In this document: piece after piece, positions 12,101 through 25,557 of the stretch
Position numbering within the stretch: the stretch's first letter is position 1
How the letters are laid out: every line of letters begins with the position of its first letter
Program-made: the position numbers and the translations under genes
Notes under the pieces: model-generated
What the model saw: only the letters and a program-made list of their open reading frames with translations
Told to the model about the DNA's origin: nothing
Databases searched by the model: none
Assembly: GCF_036373705.1 (NCBI RefSeq)
Contig: NC_089858.1
Coordinates: 36,531,137-36,595,136, forward strand
DNA from: Amia ocellicauda
Lineage: Eukaryota; Chordata; Actinopteri; Amiiformes; Amiidae
Length of the DNA: 64,000 nucleotides
Direction of reading: 5' to 3'

Positions 12101-13264
12101 TACCCAGAATATGATTACAGACGGCAACGCTGGAAAGAAACCCAAGGTTGTTTCTTGCTATGGAAACTGCAGGCAGCAGTGCTGAATAAGACACTGAATA
12201 ACTTAGAGTGCGTGTTTAGGCACACAAACACCTGACGCAGGAATAGAAAAAGCACAGGAGGCTGTGTCTGATGAAAATGCTGGTGGGGGCCTGCTTCTGG
12301 AGTAGACACCTGTGGGAGAGAAAGCAAGAGAGTGGTGAGAAAGGGATATATATGGGATAGAGCAGGAATTCACACACTGGTCCTGTAGTACCCCAAGCCC
12401 TGCTGTTTTTTGTCCGAACTGAGCTCGTAATTGCTTAATTGAACTAAAATTGCAATGTACGCTTCAATTAAGTAATTAAGAACTTCAAATCACTGCATGA
12501 ATGAGAGAGGGTTAACACTGATCTTTCACCTGCAGAGCTTAGTGCTCAGACCTGATGCTGTCTCTCTCTCCATCTGCCCTGAGGTTGGGTCCAGTGGAGT
12601 CTGCACGCCGAGTTGTCCTGGGTCCCTGTGAGAAAACAGATAGATAGTGCCGCCTGAAAGACCCCAGTATCGCCCCCTACTGGAATTACTTATTGGACAT
12701 TGAGGATTACTGTGGAGTTAGATATTGTCCCACCTGGAATGACAGGAAATATTGTTCAGCTCCATTGTTCAGTTCCAGTGTTCCATTTTATTTTCTATTA
12801 ATCAGAACTATTGCACTGCCCGACTTTACACTTAATAGGGGGATAGTAAAGACCAGAGACTGCCATGGCATAACCCCTGCCCTGCTGTTTTTTGTTCCTA
12901 CCATGCTCGTAATTACTAAATGGATGCATATATTTCATTGCTAGTTCAAGTAACATTCAATTAAGCAATTAAATCCATCAATTTGAATTTAGTATAATGC
13001 TCTTCACAGGGTAGCCACAGAGCACTTTACAGACTGAAAACAAAAACAAAATAAACCATAACTATTCAAATACAATAAATCATAAAGCACAAAGGAGAGA
13101 AAAACAACAACTCTTATAGGAAGGCAGATTGATACAAACGAAAATTAATCTCTGGGGGTCCACGGGTTAAGGCCTAGCTCTAATGGGTTCCTCCTCTCCA
13201 GGCAATATCATTTTATGGGGTCAGCCTTCCAGGGTGGGGGACGGTGTTCCTTGTCAGCTCCTCA

Positions 13265-13712
13265 GAGTGCTCAGTTTGAACAAAAACAGCAGGGCACGGG
13301 GTACTCCAGGTCTGGTGGTCTACATCATTTCAAATTGAGGTTTTACGCTGTTAGATTAGGGGTTGTGTTGTTTTTCTTTTTTTTTTCCTTTGTCATTTTC
13401 TAGGAAATAAATTAGCAGACTTACTGTAATAAAGGTGATTTTAAAAATAGTAACAGTTCATTTTATGAGCTTCATTTCCTTCCTCCTTTGTTGAAAGCAG
13501 AGTATTTGTCAGTTGACAACGTGCCCTACCGCACAGTTTCATCCTGTTACATTTATTATGAATTGGAAAAAAACATAAAAATGGACATTGTGTTAGTGCG
13601 TGGGATTCCAAGATCTTGCTCATCCCGGGTGTGGAAAGTTTAGTGGATGGTAGCGAGGCTTGCCAATCTCGTAACAGTTATTGGGGTGGCACAGTCAGTG
13701 GTAGTGGGCTTA
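13265..13712. repeat. Local duplication, right copy
   Basis: Partner of 11726-12100, in direct orientation about 1.5 kb away. It carries a short T-run and a roughly 50-bp extra stretch near 13570-13630. Confidence 0.65.
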
Positions 13713-14165
13713 AGTCACCACAACCTGGGCCTCAGCCAAATCAGGTTGTGTGTGATGCCTCCATGGTGATATAAAATATTCCACTACCACACTCTGAGTG
13801 TAGTTCAATGACCACTTCAGAAATAATGGTTTCATTTTCACATCCATCTTTCTTGTAATAGCCAACCAAGAACTAAGCCATTCATCTGGGGGAATTCTGG
13901 GTTTAATCTGCCACTCATTTCCCACACCCCACCCCACAAAAGGAAATACATTAATTAATAAAATCAGCTTACTTAGACAATTGACTATAAATAACCCTCT
14001 TTTTGTAAACATCTGCAGATGACCCTGCACCTTACTCCAGCACTGCGTGAACTCTTCACACAAAGACACAAATACTGACCTTTCCTTTGGGTGCGCACGT
14101 CACACAGATTGTGCTGCAGATTGGGGATCTGACCACTTAAGGCACGGTTAAATATTCTGAGATTG

Positions 14166-15640
14166 TGAGATAATGATGCAAATCAAAGACATATTCTTTT
14201 TATTTGAATAGGGGTTCATATTTTTTGTGTTTTACCGGATGTTCTTTTCGTGATTTCGGTTAAACTCAAAACTTAGGAAGTCATCGACGCACGCAAACAT
14301 AAAGTGATTCAAACTGATGATGTTTTTTAATCTCTGGATTGTGTATGTGTCTTAGATGCATATTTATATATTAATTCATGAGGGATTATGGTACCTTATT
14401 GTAGCTTAAGTGGTTACTGAATGATCAGTATTTAGAAATCCTTCATTTACAGCGGATCCTGGACCAAAAATGTTTTAGATGTAGGAGTAGGGAATTTGAT
14501 TTGTCACTGTAAAGTGTGTGTCTAGTCCTTTCATGTGGGATGTATAATAGGTTAATAGGACTTACAAAGGTTCTCTTATTGTAAGATATGTCATTTTGAG
14601 CAGTTTGTGCAGTAACTGGAGCTCAGCTCGAACGGCACAAAATAAAGCTTTTTATGCAATAAGAGACACCCTTCACACGACCTAATAGCTTATTTTATAA
14701 AACATGAGAAACCAGCCAATCACAGAGCAGCATTTCCAAACAGTCCTATAGCTCTGATCATGTGAAATGTCATCCTGTGCAGAGAATGATCGTGATTCGA
14801 CAGAGCTGCAGTAAGGAGGGAACTCCTGCGACGCCCGCTCTTTAAGAAAATATACAATTATGATTGGATTATTCCATCATCATTTTTTATATAACTGACA
14901 AAACCGTGTGAAATGTAAAGAGGGCGCTACTCTATCTTCTTTAACTATGTGTAATGATTGTGATTGGGACCGCTCTGGTATCTTTCTGCCACTACTAATA
15001 ATTATTAACCAAAGTCCTTTATCCAAGGCGATTGACACTGTACAGCTTGTGAGACTGACGTTCGCTATATAGTAAATGAAACAACAATGGATTTTATCTT
15101 GTATTTTAATTACTTTTATTTGATAGTTATTTGCCTTACATTGCATGCATTACAATTTAAATGCAGAGACTTTTTATATTAAAAAAAATATTCAATAATA
15201 ATTGAGATTAAATTATCATAATTAACAAAGCTTATTTGCATAAATTACTTCATGGGATGATCAGGAAGCCTGAAAATGACATTACCTCTCTGAGCTATTA
15301 TATATATATTAATAACTTGTTTATTCACCTTATACTTTATTACACTTATTTATGTTTCCAGGAATCCCAATATGGTTTTGGTAAAAGTAGGAATTCTGCT
15401 GTTTTACACTTCCAGTGAATTGCAGTCAGAAGACAAAGATAACATTCATTGACTTTTCATTTTTAAAAACTTTACCAGACTTTTGGGATTTTTTTTTTTT
15501 AATGTATTTTCTATTGAAAGCTTGCTACAGTTGAGGCATAAGATTTATGGGATACAAATTTAGAATCAAAACATAAACGCATTATATAAAAGTAATTCTG
15601 ATCTTAAATGAATTAAAAGAAAAGACAGAAAGTGACAGGC
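14166..15640. other. Downstream flank of the C1q gene, no gene recognised
   Basis: Includes the blocks shared with unit B (14166-14330 and 15000-15215) and AT-rich sequence. A poly-T run at 15489-15500 precedes the C1q terminal exon. Confidence 0.55.
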
Positions 15641-15652
15641 CGTGTGCACAAT

Positions 15653-16101
15653 TTACACAGAGAAGATCAGGTGCCCCGAGAAGAAGCTCTCTGCGGTCAG
15701 GGTGTTGCCACCGGAGCTGGACTGCAGCCAGACTTGGTCTCCCTGCTCCAATGGCACCATGCTACTGCCTGTGGCGCTGATGTAGCCCCCACTGTAGGAG
15801 CTGATGGAGTGCCCAACGTTCACACCATTCTTCTTCAGCTCAATGTTGCCCAGATTCCTGTACAGCCTGCAGGAGAAGTTGAACTCGTACACACCGGGCA
15901 AGACACAGGTGAACACCCCTGTCTGGTTGTCGTAATGGTTCTGCCCGTTGTAGATGGTCTCCCGGAACACGATGGGGCGGTCTGGGGGGGGGTTGCTGTA
16001 GCCCAGCCGGGTGGAGAAGGCAGACTTCGGGAGGTTGGTGGCGAGACCGGGAGGCCCTCTCTCTCCCCGCGGGCCCTTGGCTTCTTGCAGACCTGGGGCC
16101 C
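15653..16101 (-). CDS. C1q globular-domain terminal exon
   Basis: Acceptor TTCTTAG. It encodes 148 residues: about 19 of collagen-like sequence, then the C1q domain. Conserved features are the aromatic-rich strands FTCVLPGVYEF and GDQVWLQ and the C-terminal FFSGHLIF. Confidence 0.88.
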
Positions 16102-16619
16102 CTAAGAACAGCACTGACTCAGTACACACCCACTACACACCCTCACCCTGACTCTCAGCATCAAGCTCCCCAGCTGTGGCCATCAGCGCACACTCAGCAA
16201 ACTGCTTTGGGAGGCTGTAGATGGCATAGCCACCCTGTTCGTTGCTCAGACCCGAGGATGGTGGAACGTGCAATTCTGAACTCGCCGCACACGGCAGGAG
16301 CAAATAAGACTGGACAGATAAAAATGTAGTGACCGGTCATTGCTTGTTCCTGTTGTACTCAAGAGGACAAAGGCTTGAGAATTGTGTTGCTTACGAAGCT
16401 TTAGATACTGACAAAACAGCATGCAGGCAGTATGCAGTGATTGAAGAGATCGATGACTTGCTCAGTTCCACACTGTGGAGAGCAATGTAACCTGTGGGAC
16501 TGAGAAAAAAGGTTGCTTACCCAGTGGTCCAGGATTTCCTCTGGGTCCCTCTGCACCCTGGGGTCCATGCTGTCCAGTGTAGGTTTTGTGTCCAGGGGGT
16601 GGGCTGGATCCGGAAGAAT
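15653..16619 (-). CDS. Collagen-like C1q-domain protein, two 3' coding exons
   Basis: Exon 16619-16521 encodes collagen-type Gly-X-Y triplets (GPQGAEGPRGNPGPLG). It splices in phase 1 to exon 16101-15653, which continues GPRGERGPPG and then a C1q globular domain of about 123 residues starting SAFSTRLG, with NHYDNQTGVFTCVLPGVYEF and ending SFFSGHLIF before TAA. NQT is a possible N-glycan site. C1q/TNF-superfamily proteins form trimers, are usually secreted, and act in complement-type recognition or signalling. The phase-1 acceptor at 16620 demands an upstream exon with the signal peptide, which I could not find. ATTAAA on this strand at 15503-15498 is a possible poly(A) signal. The family is clear; the member (C1q chain, C1QTNF-like or other) is not. 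Confidence 0.82.
16521..16619 (-). CDS. C1q-family collagen exon
   Basis: Ninety-nine nt between CACAG and GTAAGC. After a short linker (SSGSSPPPG) it holds Gly-X-Y repeats. Phase 1 at both ends, typical of shuffled extracellular modules. Confidence 0.75.
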
Positions 16620-17506
16620 CTGTGTTGAGAACAAAAAGGGGTCGGTGCTGTTGATGAAGCTAGTCTCTAACTGCTGACACAAATCACAAGAACAGACAAG
16701 AATCTCATTGGAAATCACTGCTTGCTTTGCTGAGAGAGTGAATGGATTGGTATCCAGCAGCATGTCATTGAGGGGATGCTGTAGATTTTAGATTTTATTT
16801 TATTTTTCTTTGATTCAATGATTTTCTCAACTGATTTCTGACCTGATTTTTTTATGTAACCATGAGAAACAACAGTTTGCTGCATCGATATTGTCTGCGT
16901 CAGGGTCTGCAGGGGTTAGATACAACAGCAGAGACATGATCTCAAACTACAAAGGAAGATTTATGACAATCAAACAAATAAACATCCAATTAACTGAATA
17001 TCTAAAAATGGCAGGAGAGTACAATGTCTGCTGTCCTGGGAACTGCCTTAAGCAAAACAAACTGCAGGCAGAGGGGCCGAACACACCCACAGCCTGCAGA
17101 CTCATTGGCTGAATCCAGGCTGACTGTGGACTGAAGATCCTGGCAGTGGAAAAATATACTATATAGTCAAACTACTGAAGAACTGTTACCCAACTGCACT
17201 GTGGTCAACAGAAAAGAATCAGACAAGCACAGTGTGGTAGCTGGCAATAATGGGGTGCTGGCATCTCTCTTCAGCTTGTGTATGGTTCAGGGCATTTAGC
17301 AGACTGGATCTGAATTGACACTTCCCGACTGGGTGTTATAAGTCGAGGGGAAAAACAATCATGAGTCTAAATAAATTAAAATAAAATAAAAACACAGAAA
17401 AATAAAGACAGATTAGAGGCCACTTAATAAGCTTCACCCAAAATCAGCAGCGGCATGTTTCACCCAGAGACCTTTCTGCAGGCTGAGAGTTTGAGAGTGA
17501 CTACAG

Positions 17507-17723
17507 TCACAGCCTGGACTCACTTGCTTCCTTCCAGGGGTTCAGGTCGAAGGTGGGGATGCTGGAGCATCTGGTGTAACTCTGGCCGCGGGGGCTGTAC
17601 AGGAAGGGGTCGCTGGGGACGTCTGTGATCCCCGTGTTGTCACAGATGATCCTGGCTAACCGAACTCGGCGGAGGGCGGCCTGCTGATTGCTGGTGAACA
17701 CTTCCTTCCTCTCCCACCAGAAC
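17507..17723 (-). CDS. mpx: Peroxidase last coding exon 12 (functional copy A)
   Basis: It encodes [31 protein letters not shown] and [16 protein letters not shown], then stops with TGA at 17509-17507. FWWE and ICDNTGIT are hallmark C-terminal peroxidase motifs. It is duplicated at 7190-7406. Confidence 0.93.
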
Positions 17724-18164
17724 CTGCAACCAAACAGAGCTTCATTCCTATTGTCCAATGTCATTCAAGCTTACAGTCCTGAGAAAACAAATGTATGTAT
17801 TGGGAATTTTCTAAGAGCATCTCAGACATTCCTGACCATCTAAAGATTTGAAAATCTTAGACCCATTTCATATCTGAGATTTAGGCCGGCTCTGGGCCGG
17901 GTGAAAACTTGCCCAGCTTTTTGACCCAGCCTAAATCTTTTGAGGCGGCTGTGATTATGAGTGCGCCGGGCCCTGGGCCGGTTGGAAAGCGTCAGTGCAT
18001 GACACACCTCAAACCACGCCCCCAGAGACTTCTGTGTCTGATTCAAAGGAGATGCCACTTTAAATACAGGCACCAAAAAAACGACAGTATTTTCTCTATA
18101 TTTTATGAATTTCACTCTGTTATATTGATCTAGCCTTAAATGTAGCCGATATATTTCGCTAGCT

Positions 18165-18214
<50 letters not shown>

Positions 18215-21200
18215 TAAATAAGTATAGGTAATGAGTTATATAATGAAAACAGTTCAAACTACTCAGCCAATACAAATAAAGTGTGTAGCTGGTAAACTTT
18301 GTATTGATATTTCAAGTATGATTGAAGTCTGAAATTTAACAGTAGGCAATTATCAGGTGTAAAATGCATTGTGAAATTGTGAACGGGACCAGGTAACTTT
18401 ATTCTCTTATCCGAATTGTGCATTAAAACATTATACATTTTACAGAAAGCAGGTTTCCATTCAAATAAATGCATTTTAAAATGAGACCAGCTGTTTACTA
18501 TGCAATCCAAAATGCAATTATATTGAGCTGAGCAGTAGAATTCAAAATGCCAGCTTTTGAGGCAAAAACTGGGACAATGCAGAAATTAAAGCATTGTTTA
18601 CAATGTGGATGGAAGATCAAATTTAAAAAGAAACCGAAAGAAGTGTACGAGCGCTGTCTATGAGGGTATAACTATAGAAGTGATCACAGGAGGCTCCTTC
18701 GATGGCTATCAATCACTCACCCGACCAAGTAAAAAGGAAAATAACAATGCAAAGATCAGACTGATAACAAACAAAGTGGAGTCCAGAGAAAAGGTTGGAT
18801 ATTTTTCAAGGAGAGAAAATACTAAGCAGCAGACCTTGGATTGCATGGGACATATACTGCAGCAGAGAGCACTGAAGACACCAACACTTTTGATGTACTA
18901 TAATATATAGCCTATACTGTATGTGTGTGTGTGTGTGTAATACACATTTCGGATTATAAATCTCAATAGGCTATTGATAACTAATGCATACGATTTCTTG
19001 TGATTTAATGTAGATGTCCTACTAAATGTGCTTCGCTTTCAGGTGAATTGTAACAGTACTTTGAGACTTGCAGAACCGAAAACTTGACATTTGAAAAGGG
19101 AAATATATTGTAGCGATCTGGGACTGGGGGGGTGCATGGTCATAAATGTGTGTGTGTTTGGGGTGCTGTCTGTTTTGGGGGATGGGCGGTTAGCGGTGTG
19201 CGTGCATGCTAGGAGGTTCACATGGGTGGTGCATGTGCATGCTTGTGTTACAGCGGGATAGTCCTGGGGTTAAGGGTTAGCCACACGCAGGAACACTGGA
19301 GGCACCGTGATTGGAGCAGCCAGTCAGTGTTAAAGAGTGTCAGAGTGCACAGTGTGAGAGGGTAGCGTGTTCGAGGAGTGTCGCTCTAGCCTGAAGAAAG
19401 TCCTGTTCTAAATTAGGTTCCTGTTCGTGTTGAACCCTGCCTCCTCTCAGTTATTCCTGCCATTGGTGGTGAACTCCCATAGCGATGGCAAACAAAAATC
19501 CTGTATCGTTACAATATTAATTTGATTGCCAATTGAAACAGCTTGAAAACCGACAAGTTTTGTCATCATGTATTTTTAAATTATATTAGAAAGTTTCAGC
19601 TGCAAAGGGTTAAGATTCTTTAACAGAAAATACAGAAGTGATCAATATCAATATTAATAAGTTGTGATATAAATACATTGCATACACCTGTAAGCAGACC
19701 TAAAGTCATACGTAACTCATTTGTATTAGCAGATTTGTTTAATTCCCGTTATGCATTTCATTTAGGTATCCTTTTTAGCTGCATATGTGAACGCACTTAG
19801 GCCTCCTAAAACCTCAAATGTGAACGGGGTCAGAAAAAAAAGACGGACTAAATTTGAGGCGGACCAGGGCCGGCCTCACAAATGTGAATGGGGTCTTAGA
19901 AACCAAAATCCAGACTTGAGACCCAAGCATGTTGTACAATACCACAGAAACTCATTCATAAATTGGTCAGTGTGCAATTTCCTCATTCACCTTTCACAGC
20001 ACGGGCACATGCCCCTACACGACAAGAGACGCCGTGCCCTAGAGACTGGGCTTTTACCTGTCTCCGCTCCGGATTTTCTGGAACTGCGTGGCGATGATGC
20101 AGGCGAAGAGCTCCCCGACTCGCCCCCCCCTCACAAAAGGTTCAGCCACTCCCCCAAGCCAGACGTCGATGTTGTCAGGGGTCCCGTACAACTGTATCAG
20201 TCGCCGTGCCAGATCGGGGTTCCGGAGCACAGAGCCCAGCTGCTGTACGTTCTTGGGCTGAGACAGGCCGCAGAATCCACGCCAGGCATTGTACCCTGGT
20301 CAGACACACAGGGGAGATGGACAGGAAGACAAAAGTAGAAGTGAGAGCAGCGTTAGGGTCTCTCTCTTATACCCCTGTGGCCCAGTTACAAGAAACAAAC
20401 CGCTGATGTTTCCCCTTAGATTTCCCCTTGAGTTCAATGCTCTTGCCCTAAGCACCTCAAACTCCCTCAAAAACCTGCTAAGCTCCTGCATTTATTACTT
20501 AGGTCATTGAGTACTAAGGAAATTCAGTGTTTTAGGAAACAAGCCACAGATTAAGAAGCACAAGGTAATTCTTCCTCATTTAAAACACATCTGGATGCCT
20601 TTTTGAAAATTAGATTAAAAGAAATCACACACTATCACACAGAGATACTCTTTATAAAATTCCTATCAGTTACTGGCTACCTATCGCTTTCTGACTTCAC
20701 AAGAGCAGGGCACATGGTGATACAAAATGCATAGCAAAACCTGGGCTGAATGGGGAATGATGAAGGGGAGGGGAGTTGTTCTCACCAGGCAGGCCATGGT
20801 CCCTCCCGCGTTGCATGTTCAGAGACCCCAGGTCCAGGGCCAGACGGCTGGTGAGCTCGAAGAGACGCTCTCTCAGCTCGTCGTGCATCATGTGCTGCTG
20901 GGTGTTGAGTTTGGCTGGGCGGCCGATGAGCCCCCGGATGAGAGGGTCGATGCCACCTGCAAGGAATGGTGCACACGGCGCCCAGGTGAAAAAAGAAATA
21001 AAAATAAAAATACAGACCTGCTTACCAGTGCTGGAATTGATACAAAGTTGCCAAGGTTACAAAATATTGTTGCTGTGTTATGCTGGTCACTATCAGCATG
21101 CTTCTCTGTGGTACAGAAAGCATGTACAACATTCTGAAATGAGAACGTGCTACAAATGTAGGCTTATGGTGCCCGAGCCTTTTTAAAGGTATTTGTGGTG

Positions 21201-24200
21201 TTTTGGTCTAATATCTGGTAACTCAGCAGCTCAACACTGATGCTGGGAGAGGGTCAGCTGTACCTTCAAACAGCAGCCTCCAGGGCGTGAAGAAGGCGTT
21301 GTGCAGCAAGACGCTGGGGAAGCGGGGGTGCTCTTTGTAGTTGTTGTCCAGCCGGAACATGAAGGGCTGTATGGCGAGGTGGGCGAAGCGGAAGGCGGCG
21401 GTGGAGAAGACGTTGGCGATGCTGGGGTCCATGTTCTCATTATAGCCTCTGTAAGAGGGTAGCAGCCTGGTCATGGCATCTGGGCCCACGATCCGGGGCA
21501 GGTAGTCCCGGAAGGTCATGACCTGTGTGTGGAAGTGGGGTAGAAAGGGACAGTCAAGGAAATGTATCAATCAGTGATCAAATGGTCATCAAAAGCTGGT
21601 GCGGGTAGACCAGGGAGCAGAAATTTAATCCTTGGGGTCTTTTATAATTCCTCCCTTCAACTAAACTAGACCAGTTAAGTGCATTTGGGAAAGGGGGGTG
21701 TGCGTTGATTTGAAAAGAAAAAGATCTGCAGAACTGGACTTGATTAATCTGTACTGGCTAGACTAAACTGGATTTTACTGGACTGAACTGGATTAGACTG
21801 CACTGATGTAAACTGGACTGGTCTGAACTGTGAGAATGGAGACCTGGTGTTGTTCATAGTGGCTTCAGTGGTGCTGTGTCACTAACATACCTGGTGATAT
21901 CCCCCCATGATCTTCCGGGCCTCCTGGTAGATCTTCTCCCCGCTCCAGTGGGGGTTGAGGGATCGGAGGCCACGCGCCAGTCGGTTATGCTCCCGCATGA
22001 ACAGCGTGTGGGTAGACGCCAAACCGATGTTCTCGTCCACCCGCTCGTCACCTGCAGCAGAAGGCAGAGAGTCAGCTGCCAGCCAGCGCACAACCAGGGA
22101 AAAAACAGACGGGGACGAGAGCTGTGCAGCGGACTCTTATCATCATCTTGTTCAACAACAAAAATGAACTGAAAGAAAAAAGTAGACTAAAAGAAAAAAA
22201 ACATTCTGTATGGGGTTAAGGCTGCATTAGTCCTTTTAATCCCTGTTAGGTAGCACTTCATAGCATTTTATCATGCTTCTTGTATTATTGATTGATTTCC
22301 TCTTTGCTGCCTTTCCCGTAACCCTTGACTGTCACCCTACATCTTGACGGCACATAGCTTTACTTTCCAGGATGTATGTCTGCACTTACTGTACTTACCT
22401 GTATAAATTGGAAGTTGTAAAATGTATTATATCTTGAATTGCTTTGTTTAATGTAAATTTTAATTTGTAATATTTGATGCCTTGTACTTAACTGTATTTT
22501 TGCACTTTGTATTGCACTTATGTTGTAAGTCGCGCTGGATAAGGGCATCTGCCAAGAAATGAAAATAATAATAATAATAATAATAATTATTATTTTAAGT
22601 TTAGAAGCATCTCGGCTGCAGACAAAATTCCTGACATTTATGTATTATGATGAGGGCAGTCAACAAGCTCTAATCGCAATACACTACCAAAAGCACACAG
22701 GGAACAGAGCTTGACATCAGCACCAACGGTCACAGCGACTCACCTGCTACGAAGCAGGGCACCTCGGTCAGCGCGTTGTTATTGGTGGCTTTCCTGCGGG
22801 TGGCGCACATATTGACAGTCTTTTGGCTGAAGGGGAGGAACTCCCGTCCGTTGTCTGAGAAGTTCTGATTGATGGCCAACAGCCCCAGGTCGTTGGTCAG
22901 GTTGCGCAGGGACAGGGCCAGATTCTCTTCGGGGCCGTACACCTGGCCCACATCGATGAAGGCAGTGAGGGCGTTGATCTGTTCCCGGACGTTGGGCCCA
23001 CCGAACATGTACCCGTTGTCACCCGTGCCGCAGGCCGGGGCCGAGCGGAAGAACGGGATGCAGTTGGACGTGTTGCGGATCCTGTTGTCGCCGAGCGGGA
23101 TCTGCAGAGAGAAGCAGGACGGGGTTTTGAGTTGCTGGGCAAAGCAGTACTACACCTACACAGCTGACCACCTTCCAGTACCTGCTCAAGACACACCTGT
23201 TCACACTGTCCTTACTGTGACTGCTTCTGTGGGTAATTCTGCCTGCTTTCACTTTGGATGCACAAAGCTTTAGAACAGATTTTTGAAGTGATTTTAGTTT
23301 ACTTTAAGGACTTTAAGATGAGCATTATACTGAACTTCACTTACTGGTTCCACACCAAAGACTGATCCTCAGATTGGAAGCTGTAGGCATTCAGGGTAAT
23401 GTAAGTAGATGGATTATGAACTGGTTGATGTATAGGAAACAGAGGGTGTCGATAAGAGGAGTCACTTCTAACTGGAGTGAGGTTGTTAGTGGAGTTCCAC
23501 AGGGATCAGTACTAGGGTCTTTGCTTTTTCTAATCTATATTAATGAGCTGGACTCTGTGTTGTTAGCAAGCTTGTCAAATTTGCAGATGATGCTAAAATA
23601 GGTGGCTCAGCAGATACAGCACAGGTTATTCAAAGGGACTTAGATTATATTAAGTTGTGGGCCGACACCTGGCAGATAAAATTCAATGTGGACAAGTGCA
23701 AGGTAATACACGCAGGTAACAAAAATGTCCACTATAATTACACTATGGGAGGAGAGAACTAGATGAAGTAACGCATGAGAAAGACCTAGGAGTCTATGTG
23801 GACTCTTCACTTTCTCCATCCAAACAATGTGGGGAAGCAATAAAAAAGGCAAACAGGATATTAGGGTATATTGTCAAAAGTGTAGAATTTAAAGCAAGGG
23901 CAGTGATGTTCAGACTGTACAATGCACTAGTTAGAGCTCATCTGGATACTGTGGACAGTTCTGGGCTCCACACAAGAAAGATATCGCTGCTCGAGAGGCA
24001 ATTCAGAGGAGAGCAACCAGACTTATTCCAGGTCTGAAGGGACTGTCCTACTGAGAGACTGAGGAACTGAACCTTTTCACCCTGGAACAGAGGAGACTAC
24101 GTGGGGACTTGATTCAAGTCTTCAAAATCATGAAAGGCATCGAACACATCAAACCAGAGAAGCTTTTCCAGATCAGCAGGGACACACAGACCCGGGGACA

Positions 24201-25510
24201 CAAATGGAAATTGGGCTTCAGAAGACACTTTTTCACACAGTTGAGAGTTGTCACAATTTGGAACAAACTCCCCAGCGATGTGGTTGAAGCTGGAAATTTG
24301 GGAACATTTTAAAATAGACTGGATAGGATCCTTAGATAACTTAGTTATTAATGGACACCAAACGTGCACGATGGGTCAAATGGCCTCCTCTCGTTTGTAA
24401 ATGTTCTTATGTTCTTAATGTAATACATCTAGTATCTAGGTATTTGAGACTACTGGGGTAAAGGCAATTTGTTAGAGAGGTAAATTTGGGGATCAAGAGA
24501 TATTTTTGGGAAGAAGCTGCTACATTGGTTAAGCTGAATAATTTTTTTATTTTTTTCTTAGGTAAAGCCAGCGAGTGTAAAAGCTGGAATTAAAAGCATT
24601 GGACTAGCTGGTCTCTGTTTCTCAACCCTGAATTGAGCCCTGCTTGCATTCATATTTGCCTTGCACTACAATGCATGGGTTATGAGCCACATAATGTTTT
24701 TCAACCTCGAGGTGAGCGCTTTGACAATGGTTAGAAATCTCAACCCTAGTCTCTAGTAGCGACAAGTTCACCCCAGCTACAGAGTTTCATCTTGGGTTGA
24801 AAGGGACAATGTGAAAGTGCTTGATTTTTGACCCGGTATATTATTTCGGACACCTATTTTGAAGGAGATTGAAATTGAGTAACATCAATTAAATAAATAT
24901 AAACCAATATTGGATGGTCATTACAATCTGACAGCAAGGCCAAGAAGAGGTAAATAACCATCAAGAACACAGGACGCCTTGTACAGTACCCTAATGGGGA
25001 AGCATGGGCTGGCTTGCTGGCAGCTCTTGTCACAGTCGATCCCGTTGCTGAAGGAGCGAATGCTGGGAGAGAACGGAGTGATGGTCAGGTCGTGGTCGGT
25101 CCATTGGCCGAAGATGGTCAGGAAGTGGGTGTAGATGGTGTCGCTCTCCACATCCTGGTTTCGAGTCCTCAGAATCTTATTGGAGACTTCTCGGACCTGC
25201 GTGAGAACCAAACTCAATGATCACCCCTTTGTCAGTTGGGCTGTCAGTAAAGCGGCCCAGCTGGTAAAATGCCACCGGGCTACCGGACAGTGCTGATCCT
25301 GGAAATGCCATGAGATATGGGTGATACTCACCAGGGGAAGGGGAAACCCATTATAGCGTTTGGAAGGGTCCCATCCTTTGGGAGTGAAAATCCCGTCATC
25401 ATATTCCGAGGGCAGCCAGCGGGCGAATGGGGTGTTTGAAGCGCCAAGGCGTGTGTTTTTCCTGGAAGTCAAACAAATCACTCAGGTTCCAGCAGATGCC
25501 TACAGGAATA

Positions 25511-25557
<47 letters not shown>

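Noticed and set aside
16143-16320. Minus-strand stretch with LLLPCAASSELHVPPSS and NEQGGYAIYSLPKQFAE, bounded by a CAG acceptor and a GGTGAGG donor, inside the C1q intron
   Set aside because: Its open frame does not match the phase of the C1q exons on either side (the in-phase frame hits a stop), it has no start codon and no recognised domain.
21876-22172. Plus-strand open frames over the peroxidase exons (also around 22869, 20776 and 15632)
   Set aside because: They are shadows of GC-rich exons read on the wrong strand, and splice evidence supports only the minus strand.
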